Below, one piece after another: positions 23,396-31,749 of a stretch of DNA of 63,079 nucleotides (positions are counted from its first letter, which is position 1; each line of letters starts with the position of its first letter). Below the pieces are notes generated by a model. The model worked only from the letters and a program-made list of their open reading frames with translations. It searched no databases and was not told the origin of the DNA. The stretch is from a virus. The stretch spans positions 1 to 63,079 of the IMG/VR virus record IMGVR_UViG_3300030688_000024. The stretch is one strand, 5' to 3'. The position numbers and the translations under genes were made by a program.

Positions 23396-23980
23396 ATGAA
23401 GTTTCTGTATTTCGACACTGAGACCACAGGCAAGCTGAACTACAACGCCCCGGCAATCCACAACAGCCAGCCACACTTGGTTCAGCTATGTGCATTGCTC
23501 CAGGACGAGTCTGGCGAAATCGTCTCTGAGGTCAACCTCATTGTTCGGCCTGAAGGATACGACATCCCAGCCGAGGCTGCGGCGATCCACCGGATCGACA
23601 CCGCTCTAGCCTTGTCCGTGGGGGTAAGGTTGTCTAACGCGTGCTTTATTTTCCGTGACCTGATGGAGCGTGCGGACATCGCTGTCGCCCACAATATCGA
23701 TTTCGATACAAAGATCATGCAGCGCGCTTTCTTCGAGACTGACACGCCGCCGCTGCCATGGGAGCAAATCCCCCAGCGATGCACGATGAAGGCCGCAACA
23801 CCACTGTGCAAGATTCCAGGACCACGCGGCTACAAGTGGCCCAAGCTGACCGAGGCCCATACTGCGTTCTTCGGGGTCGGCGTTGACGGCGCACACAATG
23901 CGACAGCGGACACACACGCCTGCCGACGCATTCACAATTATATGGTTCGCATCGGTGCGTTCGGGGTGCAGATAGCGTGA
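23396..23980 (+). CDS. DnaQ-like DEDDh 3'-5' exonuclease (194 aa)
   Basis: Exo I DTETTG (residues 7-12), Exo II HNIDFD (about 101-106) and Exo III HNATADTHA (about 169-177, the DEDDh His-x4-Asp form) are all present. These two-metal nucleases degrade single-stranded DNA or RNA 3' to 5'; this one could serve in repair, proofreading or host nucleic acid turnover. The start was chosen behind the promoter and ribosome-binding site. It overlaps the next start (GTGA). Confidence 0.9.
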   Translation: MKFLYFDTETTGKLNYNAPAIHNSQPHLVQLCALLQDESGEIVSEVNLIVRPEGYDIPAEAAAIHRIDTALALSVGVRLSNACFIFRDLMERADIAVAHNIDFDTKIMQRAFFETDTPPLPWEQIPQRCTMKAATPLCKIPGPRGYKWPKLTEAHTAFFGVGVDGAHNATADTHACRRIHNYMVRIGAFGVQIA

Positions 23981-24465
23981 TCTCTTCAGCGGTCCTCTCT
24001 GCCGACAAGCTCTACCGGTATCGCCTGAAGCGTGCCTGGGCTGACGGAGACCTTCTGCCGATCGTCATGCTCAACCCGAGCACGGCGGACGCGCAGCTAA
24101 ACGACCCGACAATTCGTCGCTGCATCAAGTTTGCTGCCAGAGAAGGCATGGACGGCGTCGCAGTCGCTAATCTATACGGGCTCAGAGCGACTGACCCGGA
24201 GGCGCTGCGCACCGCTGTCGATCCGTTCGGACCTGACAATGATGATGCACTGAACGACCTACTGCTTGATACCTTCGGATCGAAGTCCTCGTTCATCCTA
24301 TGTGCCTGGGGAGTCCTTGGCGGTGTTCGCGGCGGCGACGCGCGCTTCGTCCACATGGCGAAGTCACGCGGCGTTGCTCTCCGATGCCTCGGTAAGACCA
24401 AGGCCGGACACCCACGCCATCCCCTCTACCTTGCAGGCGACACGCCATTGGAGTCATTCCCATGA
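23977..24465 (+). CDS. DUF1643-family protein (162 aa)
   Basis: Matches the DUF1643 pattern: YRYRLKRAWADGDLLPIVMLNPSTADA near residue 13, DPTIRRC, and CAWGVLGG near 106, ending in GKTKAGHPRHPLYL. The family occurs in bacteria and phages with no established reaction. GTG start at 23,977 overlaps the exonuclease stop. Transcribed with exonuclease and Cas4-like nuclease genes, so a nucleic-acid role is possible. Confidence 0.85.
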   Translation: MISSAVLSADKLYRYRLKRAWADGDLLPIVMLNPSTADAQLNDPTIRRCIKFAAREGMDGVAVANLYGLRATDPEALRTAVDPFGPDNDDALNDLLLDTFGSKSSFILCAWGVLGGVRGGDARFVHMAKSRGVALRCLGKTKAGHPRHPLYLAGDTPLESFP

Positions 24466-24644
24466 TGGACCTACCACCACAAGTTCACGCGGACGCCATC
24501 GCAATGATCGGCGAACGAAAGCTCGCGGCTGAGCAGAAGATCATGCACGCCGCAAACAATATCTCCGGACAGATGATGCTGGAGATTTACGCTGACGGAT
24601 ACCGTCAGGCCTTGTTCGACAACAACCTGCTTCCCAAGGAGTAA
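24462..24644 (+). CDS. Hypothetical protein, 60 aa
   Basis: ATG 24,462 overlaps the previous TGA (ATGA). The product is a short helical, mildly acidic protein (VHADAIAMIGERKLAAEQK, later GYRQALFDNN). No motif recognised. The AAGGAG that overlaps its stop codon serves the next gene. Confidence 0.6.
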   Translation: MMDLPPQVHADAIAMIGERKLAAEQKIMHAANNISGQMMLEIYADGYRQALFDNNLLPKE

Positions 24645-24646
24645 CC

Positions 24647-25012
24647 ATGCTCACCTCGTTCCGAAATCGTGCCTTGTCTGCTGCGTCCAATCTGTATTCC
24701 TACGTGAAGAGCGTAGCGGACCTTGACTTCTCGTCCGAAGCGCAGGCGATGGTCGCGGACGCAGCAGCCGGACGCGTGCCTTATGTCCGCCGCATCCCGG
24801 TGTTCGCCAACTTCGCAACCGCTCACGAAGGCCTCCGAGGCAATCGGCTGCGCAAGACCCGCAACGGCGGTGACGCTGGTCAAGTCACAGGTGAACGCGG
24901 TTCACGCAATCGCCGGCACATCGCCCGAGCGAAGGACTCCAACGGTCGTATGTGCATCCTGCACGCCACCAAGGGCTGGCGTCTGGAATCCCGGGAAGAG
25001 CGCCTCGCATGA
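24647..25012 (+). CDS. Hypothetical basic protein, 121 aa
   Basis: ATG 24,647 has AAGGAG seven bases upstream. The N-terminal 60 residues look helical and alanine-rich. The C-terminal half is strongly basic and low in hydrophobic residues (RLRKTRNGGDAG, later GSRNRRHIARAK), suggesting nucleic-acid contact or disorder. Its stop overlaps the Cas4-like start in ATGA. No family recognised. Confidence 0.6.
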   Translation: MLTSFRNRALSAASNLYSYVKSVADLDFSSEAQAMVADAAAGRVPYVRRIPVFANFATAHEGLRGNRLRKTRNGGDAGQVTGERGSRNRRHIARAKDSNGRMCILHATKGWRLESREERLA

Positions 25013-26232
25013 GGCTCGACTTCGAGGCGATGTTCTCGGCATACGTCGCCGGGACGACCAAGTCGTGGGAGCACGATCGCAGCAAAACCCTCGGAGCCAG
25101 CGAGGTGTTTGGCTGTCTGCGAAAGGCTTGGTTCAAGAAGCGTGCGATCGAATTCACCGAACGCATCCAGATCGGCATGGATACCGTTGAGGATGGCGTC
25201 GACGTCATCGACGGGATCGAATACCCGCGCTTCGTGGAAACGCCAACCTATGCTGACGTCGATCGTTATCCGCCCGATGAAGACACCGAGGAAAGCTGGG
25301 GCGCCATGCGTCGCGGTGACATCTTGGAAGCTCACTTCGTCGTGCCGGCGATCCGAGACAACCTGCCGAAAGGCAAGCTGATCTTCGGCGGCAACGATCA
25401 GAAGACGTTCATCGAAGGCTACAACTCGGCAACACCAGACGGCATCATCATTGGCATCGATCGTGACGCGCTGGCAAACTACGGCGTGCCTGACATCGGC
25501 ACGTCCTGCATCATGTTCGAGATCAAGTCGATCGACCCTCGGGTGAACCTGAAGGAAGAAAAGGCGATCCATCACGGACAGACGCAGCAGCAGATGGGGT
25601 TGGTAAGGGAGAAGACGCCCTACAAGCCCAACTTCGCTGTGATCCTCTACGTTGATGCGAGTTTCCTCGACAAGATCAAGGTATTCGTCGTCGAGTTCGA
25701 TGAGGAGTCCTGGGCTGCTGCCAAGCATCGGGCGAATGAAGTCTACACGACGGACGATCCGGCGAAGATCATGCCGGAGGGAAGGCTGGACGGGGAATGT
25801 GCATTCTGCATCTTCACGAAGTCCTGCGCCATCGTGACGAATGGAACGATCCCTGACGACAATTCGAAGCTGATCGCGAAGGACGAAGAACTGCTCGTCG
25901 AGTTCGATCCGTTGGCGGCGGAATACCAGGAATGCCAGCGGGCGGCAAAGGAAGCCGAGAAGGCCTTCGAACAGGTGAAGATGAAGGTCAAGACCGAACT
26001 GGCTCTGATTGGCTCTCGCAAGATTGGTGGCAAGAAGATGCGCCGCCTTTACTCGTTCTCCTGGAGTCCTCGCGCAGGGCAGAAGAGGCTAAGCACGGCG
26101 CTGTTGCAGGAAGCGCTCGGCGAAGACCTTGACGCCTTCAAGGCCGAGGGAAATCCATTCGACGTGCTCACGGCTAAGTTTGCCGATGAAGCTGACGGAG
26201 CCGAAAAAATCGACGCTGTTTCGCTCGATTAG
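25009..26232 (+). CDS. Cas4/RecB-like PD-(D/E)XK exonuclease (407 aa)
   Basis: Nuclease core: TPDGIIIG (about 142-149) supplies the Asp and MFEIKS (about 168-173) the E-x-K. A Cys in VFGCLRKAWF (near 36) and a cluster CAFCIFTKSC (about 263-272) match the iron-sulfur arrangement of Cas4/AddB-type nucleases. Phage members generate single-stranded DNA for recombination or degrade host DNA. ATG 25,009 overlaps the preceding stop; an upstream start in the same frame would overlap that gene by 60 bp. Followed by a putative ssDNA-binding gene. Confidence 0.8.
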   Translation: MRLDFEAMFSAYVAGTTKSWEHDRSKTLGASEVFGCLRKAWFKKRAIEFTERIQIGMDTVEDGVDVIDGIEYPRFVETPTYADVDRYPPDEDTEESWGAMRRGDILEAHFVVPAIRDNLPKGKLIFGGNDQKTFIEGYNSATPDGIIIGIDRDALANYGVPDIGTSCIMFEIKSIDPRVNLKEEKAIHHGQTQQQMGLVREKTPYKPNFAVILYVDASFLDKIKVFVVEFDEESWAAAKHRANEVYTTDDPAKIMPEGRLDGECAFCIFTKSCAIVTNGTIPDDNSKLIAKDEELLVEFDPLAAEYQECQRAAKEAEKAFEQVKMKVKTELALIGSRKIGGKKMRRLYSFSWSPRAGQKRLSTALLQEALGEDLDAFKAEGNPFDVLTAKFADEADGAEKIDAVSLD

Positions 26233-26234
26233 CG

Positions 26235-26270
26235 TTGACAGTTTGACTGACGTCCGGTAGTAATAATGAC
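26235..26270 (+). promoter_or_regulatory. Promoter with two operator-like sites
   Basis: Consensus TTGACA (26,235-26,240), 17-bp spacer, TAGTAA (26,258-26,263). GACAGTTTGACTGAC (26,237-26,251) overlaps the -35 box, and GGTAGTAATAATGAC (26,256-26,270) overlaps the -10 box, resembling the 7539 and 9926 sites. It drives the 285-aa gene at 26,307. Confidence 0.7.
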
Positions 26271-26306
26271 ACGGGCGGACGATCCACCCAAGTGCAAGGA
26301 GCACAC

Positions 26307-27164
26307 ATGAACCAGATTGCGAAAACCCAGAATACCAGCTTGGCGAACTTCTCGGACGGACCTGATCCGTTTGCGGCAGCAGCCGCAGCGATGGGTGCTG
26401 TTCAGGGGCAGTTTTTGAAGTTCGACGGCAACTCAGGCGACTACAGCTACGGCGCCGACGCCAACGCGAAGGACCTAGAGCACGGCACTCAGTTGGCGGT
26501 GAACTTCACCACCTTCAAGCGCGGCTTCATCTGCTGGAAAGAGCAGAAGGTCGTCGAAGAGATCATGATCCCTATCCTGGACGGCAACCCGCCGGCTCAG
26601 CACGCGCTGACCGATCACGGCCCGTATGCGACATACGCGGACGGAACGAAGGACGGGTGGGCCGAACAGCGGAGCCTGGAACTTCGTTCGCTGGAAAATG
26701 GCGAACTGTTCGTCTGGAAGGCGACCTCCAAGTCGGCGCTTCGATCGCTCGCCTCGATCCTGAACGATTTCTCGAAGACGTATCGGACGAAGCCAGGACA
26801 AGTCCCTGTCATCGAACTCGACGCCGTCGCGTTCGAGATCGAACTTGGCGAGAACGGCCAGCCGAAGAAGAAGTTCAAGAAGTTCGCGCCGGCTCTGAAG
26901 ATCGTCGGCTGGTTGCCGATGGCTGAGTTCGAGGAACTGGTGATCGAAGGGGGCGGAGGTGCCCCTGCTGAAGGCGCTGAAGGCGGCGCTGACGATGCCA
27001 GCAACTACGAGGGCTCCAACGCCCAGCCTGCCAAGCAGCCCGATCCTGAGCCGGACCCGGAACCCGAGGTCGAGCACATCAAGGCTCCGACGCCGAACGT
27101 GGCTCCGGAAACGGCGGCTACTGCTGCGCCTGCCGGCGGCAACCGCCGCGCCAAGCGCTTCTAA
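26307..27164 (+). CDS. Putative single-stranded DNA-binding/recombination protein (285 aa)
   Basis: Not firmly recognised. Residues 30-215 look like one folded domain with many strands and aromatic residues (FKRGFICWKEQKVVEEI and later segments). Residues 216-275 are a low-complexity tail rich in Pro, Glu, Asp, Gly and Ala. The end is basic and aromatic (GGNRRAKRF). The position between a Cas4-like exonuclease and a RecD/Dda-like helicase suggests a ssDNA-binding or annealing partner. The layout of fold plus flexible tail resembles SSBs, but the tip is basic, not acidic. Confidence 0.6.
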   Translation: MNQIAKTQNTSLANFSDGPDPFAAAAAAMGAVQGQFLKFDGNSGDYSYGADANAKDLEHGTQLAVNFTTFKRGFICWKEQKVVEEIMIPILDGNPPAQHALTDHGPYATYADGTKDGWAEQRSLELRSLENGELFVWKATSKSALRSLASILNDFSKTYRTKPGQVPVIELDAVAFEIELGENGQPKKKFKKFAPALKIVGWLPMAEFEELVIEGGGGAPAEGAEGGADDASNYEGSNAQPAKQPDPEPDPEPEVEHIKAPTPNVAPETAATAAPAGGNRRAKRF

Positions 27165-27185
27165 GGGCGGACCCGACCCGTCCCC

Positions 27186-27218
27186 GGGGGAGTGCTTAGG
27201 CGCTCCCCCTTCTTCCTT
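27186..27218 (+). terminator. Probable terminator
   Basis: GGGGGAGTGC pairs with GCGCTCCCCC (one G-T pair) around a TTAG loop (27,186-27,209), followed by the pyrimidine run TTCTTCCTT. Located right after the 285-aa gene and before the helicase gene. Confidence 0.55.
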
Positions 27219-27247
27219 CAGCCTTAGATGAAAAGGGGAACCCTCGT

Positions 27248-28615
27248 ATGGGGCTTCCGACTTTGACTCCGCATCAGGACGACGCTGTCTGCGACGCCAA
27301 GGAATGGTATGCAGAAAGTTCAGCAGGCGGTGTCCTAGAGCGTCCTGACTACTACTTAGCCGGCTATGCCGGCACGGGCAAGTCGACGATTCTTCCAGCT
27401 ATCGTTGACGGCACAGGCGTTCACCCCGACAACATCGAATTCGTCGCGCCGACCGGCAAAGCCGCGAAGGTGATGACCGAGAAGCTGAAGCAGGCAGGAA
27501 TCGAACGTCGTGCCCGCACCATTCACTCACTGATCTATAGGCCGCGTCCGCTGAAGGCTGAAGTGCTGGAGAAGCAATTGCGCGCTTTGAAAGATCAGCG
27601 CACCAATATTCTCCAAGACATCCACGAGTCCGGCGACATGTCTCCTGAAGAACTTGTAGACTGGCGCCGCAACCCTCGCTTGGTTGAGATCGATACTACG
27701 ATCGCCATTACTGAGAAAGACTTGGACAAGGCTTATGATCTGTCAGAAGGCCCTAAGTTCCAGTTGAACGTGGATAGTGACATCCGGAAGGCCAAACTCC
27801 TCGTGTGCGACGAGGCTTCCATGGTCGGGTCCACGATCGCCGACGATCTGCGTAGCTTCGGTATCCCCATCTTGGTCATGGGCGATCCTGGCCAGCTTCA
27901 GCCGGTAGGCGATGCACCTGGGTTTACCGATCGGGCTCCTGACTTCTTCCTGTCCGAGATTCATCGTCAGGCTAAGGATAATCCGATCATAGCCTTGGCT
28001 ACCATGGTCCGTGAGGGAAAATTCCTGAAGGCTGGAAAAATGGGAGGAGGCGTCGAGATTGTGGATCGCATACGCGACACAGCGACCTACGATCAGAATC
28101 GCGAAGCCCAGATCATCGTAGGAACCAACAAACGCCGCTGGATGGTGACAAGCAAACTTCGGAAAGTCCTCGGCTACAATTCAACAGGTCCTTGCGCTGG
28201 CGAGCCTCTGCTGATCTGCAAGAACAGCCGAAATGTCCCTGACCTAGTGAACGGCACGTTCGTCAACTGTGTGCATGACGCTGGCTTCTTGGAAGAAGGT
28301 CATGACTCGTTCAAACTGTTGATTGAGGACGAGTTCGGTGTTCAGCGTTCGGTCCTGGCTTACCAAGGCATGTTCGAAGAGCACACGCTTCTCAAGAAGG
28401 GCGCAGCGACAGCGCCGAAGAACCAAGCATTCCGCGCTCGGATTGACTCGGAACATGTCGACTGGGGCTGGGCGATTACCTGCCACAAGTCTCAGGGCTC
28501 TCAGTGGGATGACGTTATCCTGCACGATGAGTCTGCCGTCTTCAAGGACGAATGGATGAAGTGGCTCTACACCGGAGTAACTCGGGCAGCGAAGCGTTTG
28601 ACGGTCGTTCTGTGA
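27248..28615 (+). CDS. RecD/Dda-like superfamily 1B DNA helicase (455 aa)
   Basis: Walker A GYAGTGKST (about 39-47), PTGKAAKVM (motif Ia), Walker B CDEASM (about 187-192), GDPGQLQPVG (motif III) and the C-terminal CHKSQGSQWD (motif V, about 411) with VTRA near the end. These define a 5'-3' helicase of the Dda/RecD group (UvrD_C_2 end). In T4, Dda helps start replication and remove proteins from DNA. ATG 27,248 follows AAAGGGGAA. Next gene 24 bp on. Confidence 0.9.
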   Translation: MGLPTLTPHQDDAVCDAKEWYAESSAGGVLERPDYYLAGYAGTGKSTILPAIVDGTGVHPDNIEFVAPTGKAAKVMTEKLKQAGIERRARTIHSLIYRPRPLKAEVLEKQLRALKDQRTNILQDIHESGDMSPEELVDWRRNPRLVEIDTTIAITEKDLDKAYDLSEGPKFQLNVDSDIRKAKLLVCDEASMVGSTIADDLRSFGIPILVMGDPGQLQPVGDAPGFTDRAPDFFLSEIHRQAKDNPIIALATMVREGKFLKAGKMGGGVEIVDRIRDTATYDQNREAQIIVGTNKRRWMVTSKLRKVLGYNSTGPCAGEPLLICKNSRNVPDLVNGTFVNCVHDAGFLEEGHDSFKLLIEDEFGVQRSVLAYQGMFEEHTLLKKGAATAPKNQAFRARIDSEHVDWGWAITCHKSQGSQWDDVILHDESAVFKDEWMKWLYTGVTRAAKRLTVVL

Positions 28616-28638
28616 CCGCATTGGTAAGGGAAACTGAC
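28598..28638 (+). promoter_or_regulatory. Promoter and start-adjacent operator before the dNMP kinase gene
   Basis: TTGACG (28,598-28,603), 17-bp spacer, TTGGTA (28,621-28,626). GTAAGGGAAACTGAC (28,624-28,638) overlaps the -10, contains the ribosome-binding site and touches the ATG at 28,639. It is identical to the 15-mer at 19,607. Confidence 0.55.
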
Positions 28639-29202
28639 ATGACGACTGAAACACTTACACTGATCGGCCTCGCCGGTCGCAAGGGACACGGGAAGGACAC
28701 AGCAGCGGCTGGCTTGACAGGCTACGAGAACGTCAAGTTCGCCGGCCCGCTCAAAGCCATGCTCCGGACATTCATGGAATACGTCGGGCTCCCGGCTGAG
28801 ACAATCGATCGCTGCATCGAAGGCGACATGAAGGAAGTCCCGATGCCGTGCTTCGGCGGGAAGACAACCCGGTTCGCGATGCAGACTCTCGGAACCGAGT
28901 GGGGACGAAACACCATCTCCGACTCTTTGTGGGTCAACGCCTTCCATGATCGCGCCACCCAGTTCGACAAGGTCGTATGCTCCGACATGCGTTTCCCGAA
29001 CGAGGTCCAGTTCATCAAGGACATGGGAGGCACGACCGTCCGCATCGTCGATCCTCGGAAGTCTCAGTCCACTGATGACCACCCGTCCGAGACCGCGATC
29101 GATTCGTTGCCGGTCGATTACGTCGTGATGAACGAGCACGGCATTCTCGATCTGGAAGTAGCAGTCCGCAGCATCGCGGCGACTGCGGAGATCAGCCTAT
29201 GA
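28639..29202 (+). CDS. Deoxynucleoside monophosphate kinase (187 aa)
   Basis: P-loop GRKGHGKDT (13-21) and the family segments FAGPLKAML, RFAMQTLGTEWGR and VVCSDMRFPNE match phage dNMP kinases of the T4 gene 1 type, which phosphorylate dNMPs to dNDPs for DNA synthesis. The ATG at 28,639 directly follows the operator-like 15-mer. The stop overlaps thyX in ATGA. It belongs to the nucleotide group that continues to dUTPase. Confidence 0.85.
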   Translation: MTTETLTLIGLAGRKGHGKDTAAAGLTGYENVKFAGPLKAMLRTFMEYVGLPAETIDRCIEGDMKEVPMPCFGGKTTRFAMQTLGTEWGRNTISDSLWVNAFHDRATQFDKVVCSDMRFPNEVQFIKDMGGTTVRIVDPRKSQSTDDHPSETAIDSLPVDYVVMNEHGILDLEVAVRSIAATAEISL

Positions 29203-30122
29203 CCCAAACCGTCACCAAGCTCCTCCACCACATCTCTCCCGCCGGCAAGGAAATCGCCAGCCTGGAGCTATACTATCCGCGTGCCATCCTGCATGAGGAG
29301 GTGATGACGCACCGCGCGTTCTCACGTAATGCTTCGTCCTCCCGGGCGACTCCAATCCAGTCGATGATCGATCAGGTGCGCGTCGATCCGGCGCTTCCGA
29401 TCCGTTGGGGCACCAATGGTAAGGGCATGCAGGATCACGGCGTCATGTCTGAGGAGAACGCGGCGAAGGCGATGGCAGTCTGGCTGAAGGCGCGTGACGA
29501 GGCTATCGAACGCGTAGGCGAACTGATGATCCTGCCCGAGCAGCCTCACAAGCAAATCTGCAATCTGCTTCTACGCCCCTGGGAGCACATCCGCGTCGTT
29601 GTGACTGCGACTGACTGGGCAAACTTCTTCGCTCAGCGCCGGCATGAAGCAGCGAAGCCGGAGTTCTACGATCTGGCGGACAAGATGTGGAAGGCGCTGA
29701 AAAGTTCAGAGCCCAAGCCTCTTGCCCCAGGCGAGTGGCACCTTCCTTATGTGCAGCAGCACGAAATCGAAGCGTATCGCCGGGCCAAGGGAGAGAAGCG
29801 CGATCAGATGCAAGCCAATTTGATCAAGGTCAGCGCGGCTCGGTGCGCCCGCACCAGCTACAAAAACCATCGTGGTAAGGTCGCCACGTTCGCGGAAGAC
29901 ATCGATCTCTACAACTTCCTGGTCGACAAGCATCACCCGTCGCCACTGGAACATCAGGCGACGCCGGATACGTCCAAACTCCTGACCGGCTTGTCTGGCG
30001 GGAAGATGAAGTTGAAGCGGGTTTACGACAACCCGGAACTGCACGGCAACTTCAGCGGCTACATCCAGCATCGCAAGACGCTGCCGGGTGAGAACATCAT
30101 GAGCTACAACCCGGAGGACTAA
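29199..30122 (+). CDS. thyX: Flavin-dependent thymidylate synthase ThyX (307 aa)
   Basis: ThyX motif HRAFSRNASSSR (residues 38-49) matches the family's RHRxxSxNxxSxR signature. Further conserved segments are the Gln-rich HKQICNLLLRPW and NFFAQRRHEAAKPE. The enzyme makes dTMP from dUMP with FAD, NADPH and methylene-tetrahydrofolate. It is somewhat longer than many ThyX proteins (about 220-300 aa). Coupled to the dNMP kinase gene by a 4-bp overlap, it completes a dTMP-to-dTDP route. Confidence 0.9.
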   Translation: MTQTVTKLLHHISPAGKEIASLELYYPRAILHEEVMTHRAFSRNASSSRATPIQSMIDQVRVDPALPIRWGTNGKGMQDHGVMSEENAAKAMAVWLKARDEAIERVGELMILPEQPHKQICNLLLRPWEHIRVVVTATDWANFFAQRRHEAAKPEFYDLADKMWKALKSSEPKPLAPGEWHLPYVQQHEIEAYRRAKGEKRDQMQANLIKVSAARCARTSYKNHRGKVATFAEDIDLYNFLVDKHHPSPLEHQATPDTSKLLTGLSGGKMKLKRVYDNPELHGNFSGYIQHRKTLPGENIMSYNPED

Positions 30123-30146
30123 TACCCTCCAACGAGAACTGATTGC

Positions 30147-30263
30147 GTGGGCGTCTATGTGGAAGGACACATCCTGAAGCCACTACCATGGGGTCGTTAC
30201 GATGGGGAGGAATCGATGGCGCGTAGTGGCCTCTTCGGTTCTATTGATCCGATCGCTGATTAG
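30147..30263 (+). CDS. Possible 38-aa small protein
   Basis: A 204-bp gap after thyX holds a GTG-started frame of 38 residues (start MGVYVEGHILKPLPWGRYDG) that ends in TAG at 30,263. An internal ATG at 30,216 in the same frame has a strong GGGGAGG site and would give only 15 residues. The codons look like coding sequence. I cannot decide which start, if either, is used. Confidence 0.25.
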   Translation: MGVYVEGHILKPLPWGRYDGEESMARSGLFGSIDPIAD

Positions 30264-30326
30264 TCGGTATCGAACCCGGCACGCCCTCGCAATCAGTTCT
30301 CGAACACTTGAAAAGGAACACACGTA

Positions 30327-30575
30327 ATGGCAACAGTTACCATCACCCTGACCGACGTCGAAAAGGACGGAAAGCCAGGGATTAACATGCACACAAACTG
30401 GGGGGCGCTGACCCCGGTCGAGTCCCGCGAACCGACCCAGGCTATGGTTCTGGCGACTGAGTTCCGCTACCAGTTCACTGGTGGACAACTCGATCTGAAC
30501 GTGACCCTCGCGCGCATCCACGCCGAAGCGGAGGCGTCAGTGCAGATCAAGAAGGCCATCGAGGGGGACGCATGA
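30327..30575 (+). CDS. Hypothetical protein, 82 aa
   Basis: ATG 30,327 follows GAAAAGGAACACACGTA. The sequence starts ATVTITLTDVEKDGKPGI and is mostly beta-like, ending in a helix (EAEASVQIKKAIEGD). Short phage proteins of this type with a TVTITL start occur near nucleotide genes, but I know no function. Overlaps the next gene by 4 bp. Confidence 0.6.
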   Translation: MATVTITLTDVEKDGKPGINMHTNWGALTPVESREPTQAMVLATEFRYQFTGGQLDLNVTLARIHAEAEASVQIKKAIEGDA

Positions 30576-30925
30576 AGCAACTGCCTCCCACTAAGGAAAC
30601 CCTGGATGCCATGCGGCTCCAGGGTAAGAGCCGAGCGGAAATGTGCGAGGCTACCGGCGTCTCGATCTCGTTGATGAAGCGGCTGATCAAGGCTCTCGGT
30701 GTGTCTCCGCGCCCGACAAAAAACAGCGCCCAGAAGAAACCATCTGGTCGAGAGAAGCCTCGCTACCTTGCAGTCGATGAAGGCATTTCACTGATGGATC
30801 GATGCAAGCAGATTCTTGGTCCACGCATGGGCGAAGATCATCGTGGCTACCTGCTCGACGGTCGCCCCGCCAGCAGCACACAGGTCATCAAAGCATCTGG
30901 TCTTCAGGCTCGTCCAGGTGGGTAA
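30572..30925 (+). CDS. Helix-turn-helix protein, 117 aa
   Basis: Residues 10-42 (LDAMRLQGKSRAEMCEATGV, then SISLMKRLIKALGV) form a helix-turn-helix of the type seen in phage and transposon regulators, with a basic linker (KNSAQKKPSGREKPR). The C-terminal part (MDRCKQILGPRMGEDHRGYLLDG) looks like a second small domain. Probably DNA-binding. The stop TAA at 30,923-30,925 lies inside an operator-like site. It overlaps the upstream gene in ATGA. Confidence 0.6.
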   Translation: MKQLPPTKETLDAMRLQGKSRAEMCEATGVSISLMKRLIKALGVSPRPTKNSAQKKPSGREKPRYLAVDEGISLMDRCKQILGPRMGEDHRGYLLDGRPASSTQVIKASGLQARPGG

Positions 30926-30981
30926 GAAAAACTGACCCTACGTCAGTTTCGCTTGACACCTGGACCGACCACAGATACGTT
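30922..30981 (+). promoter_or_regulatory. Promoter with paired operators before the GIY-YIG/RNR segment
   Basis: Two family members lie head to head: GTAAGAAAAACTGAC (30,922-30,936) and GTCAGTTTCGCTTGAC (30,942-30,957). The second runs into TTGACA (30,953-30,958), which is 17 bp from TACGTT (30,976-30,981). The arrangement suggests cooperative binding at this promoter. Confidence 0.65.
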
Positions 30982-31065
30982 CATTCCCTCGCCACGATCC
31001 AGGCTATCCCAACAACCATAGGTAAAACTCTGGAAGTGCTTCTGCGCCTTATTTAAGGAAATCGA

Positions 31066-31749
31066 ATGCTGCCAAAGTCCCCAGGTATCTACAAGATAGT
31101 GAATAAGAAGTCTGGCAGAATTTACGTCGGCAGCACGCGGAATCTCGATGAGAGATGGGGAACTCATATAAGAAAATTAAACACGAATAGAGGGTCTCCT
31201 CTTCTCCAGACGGACTGGAATGAATATAGCAGGGAAACTTTTGAGTTCTCTGTTATCGAACTGTTAACAGAAGTCGACAAGTTGCTAGAGCGGGAGCAGT
31301 TCTACATAGATACCCTGAGTCCATTTTACAATCGTTCGCCAACCGCTGGGTCCCCTTTGGGAGTGAAGCACACTCCGGAAACCTGCACAAAGATGAGTGT
31401 TGTCAGGATCGGAGGAGCACACACGGAAGAGCACAAGCTGGCGATAAGCCGTGGCGTTACTTCGGCTTTGTCCTCTCCAGAAGTCAGAGAACGCATTAGT
31501 AATGCGATGAAAGGCCGAGATGTCTCGCCAGAGACTGGCAAGAAACTAGCTGCTATTTTTGCTCAGTCTTTTATTGTGACTAATCCTTCAGGGGAAAATT
31601 TCGAGATAACCAACCTAAGCGAATTTTGTCGGCAGAACACGCTGTCGCAAGGGCACATGAGCGCCGTCGCCAATGGGCGCAGAACTCAACATAAGGGCTG
31701 GCTTTGCCAGCATTCTCCAGAAATGAACGAGGCCGCTGATGTTCAATAA
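31066..31749 (+). CDS. GIY-YIG homing endonuclease with NUMOD-type repeats (227 aa)
   Basis: The GIY-YIG domain spans residues 1-95: GIYKIVNKKSGRIYVGSTRN with Arg in LDERWGTHIRK and Glu in LLEREQFYIDTLSPFYN. It is followed by NUMOD3-like segments (GVKHTPETCTKMS, HTEEHKLAISRG, AMKGRDVSPETGKK) and a C-terminal NUMOD1-like part. This is the layout of I-TevI-type homing enzymes. The gene is clearly more AT-rich than its neighbours, a sign of transfer. It sits immediately before, and overlaps by 11 bp, the ribonucleotide reductase gene, a frequent homing site. Confidence 0.9.
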   Translation: MLPKSPGIYKIVNKKSGRIYVGSTRNLDERWGTHIRKLNTNRGSPLLQTDWNEYSRETFEFSVIELLTEVDKLLEREQFYIDTLSPFYNRSPTAGSPLGVKHTPETCTKMSVVRIGGAHTEEHKLAISRGVTSALSSPEVRERISNAMKGRDVSPETGKKLAAIFAQSFIVTNPSGENFEITNLSEFCRQNTLSQGHMSAVANGRRTQHKGWLCQHSPEMNEAADVQ

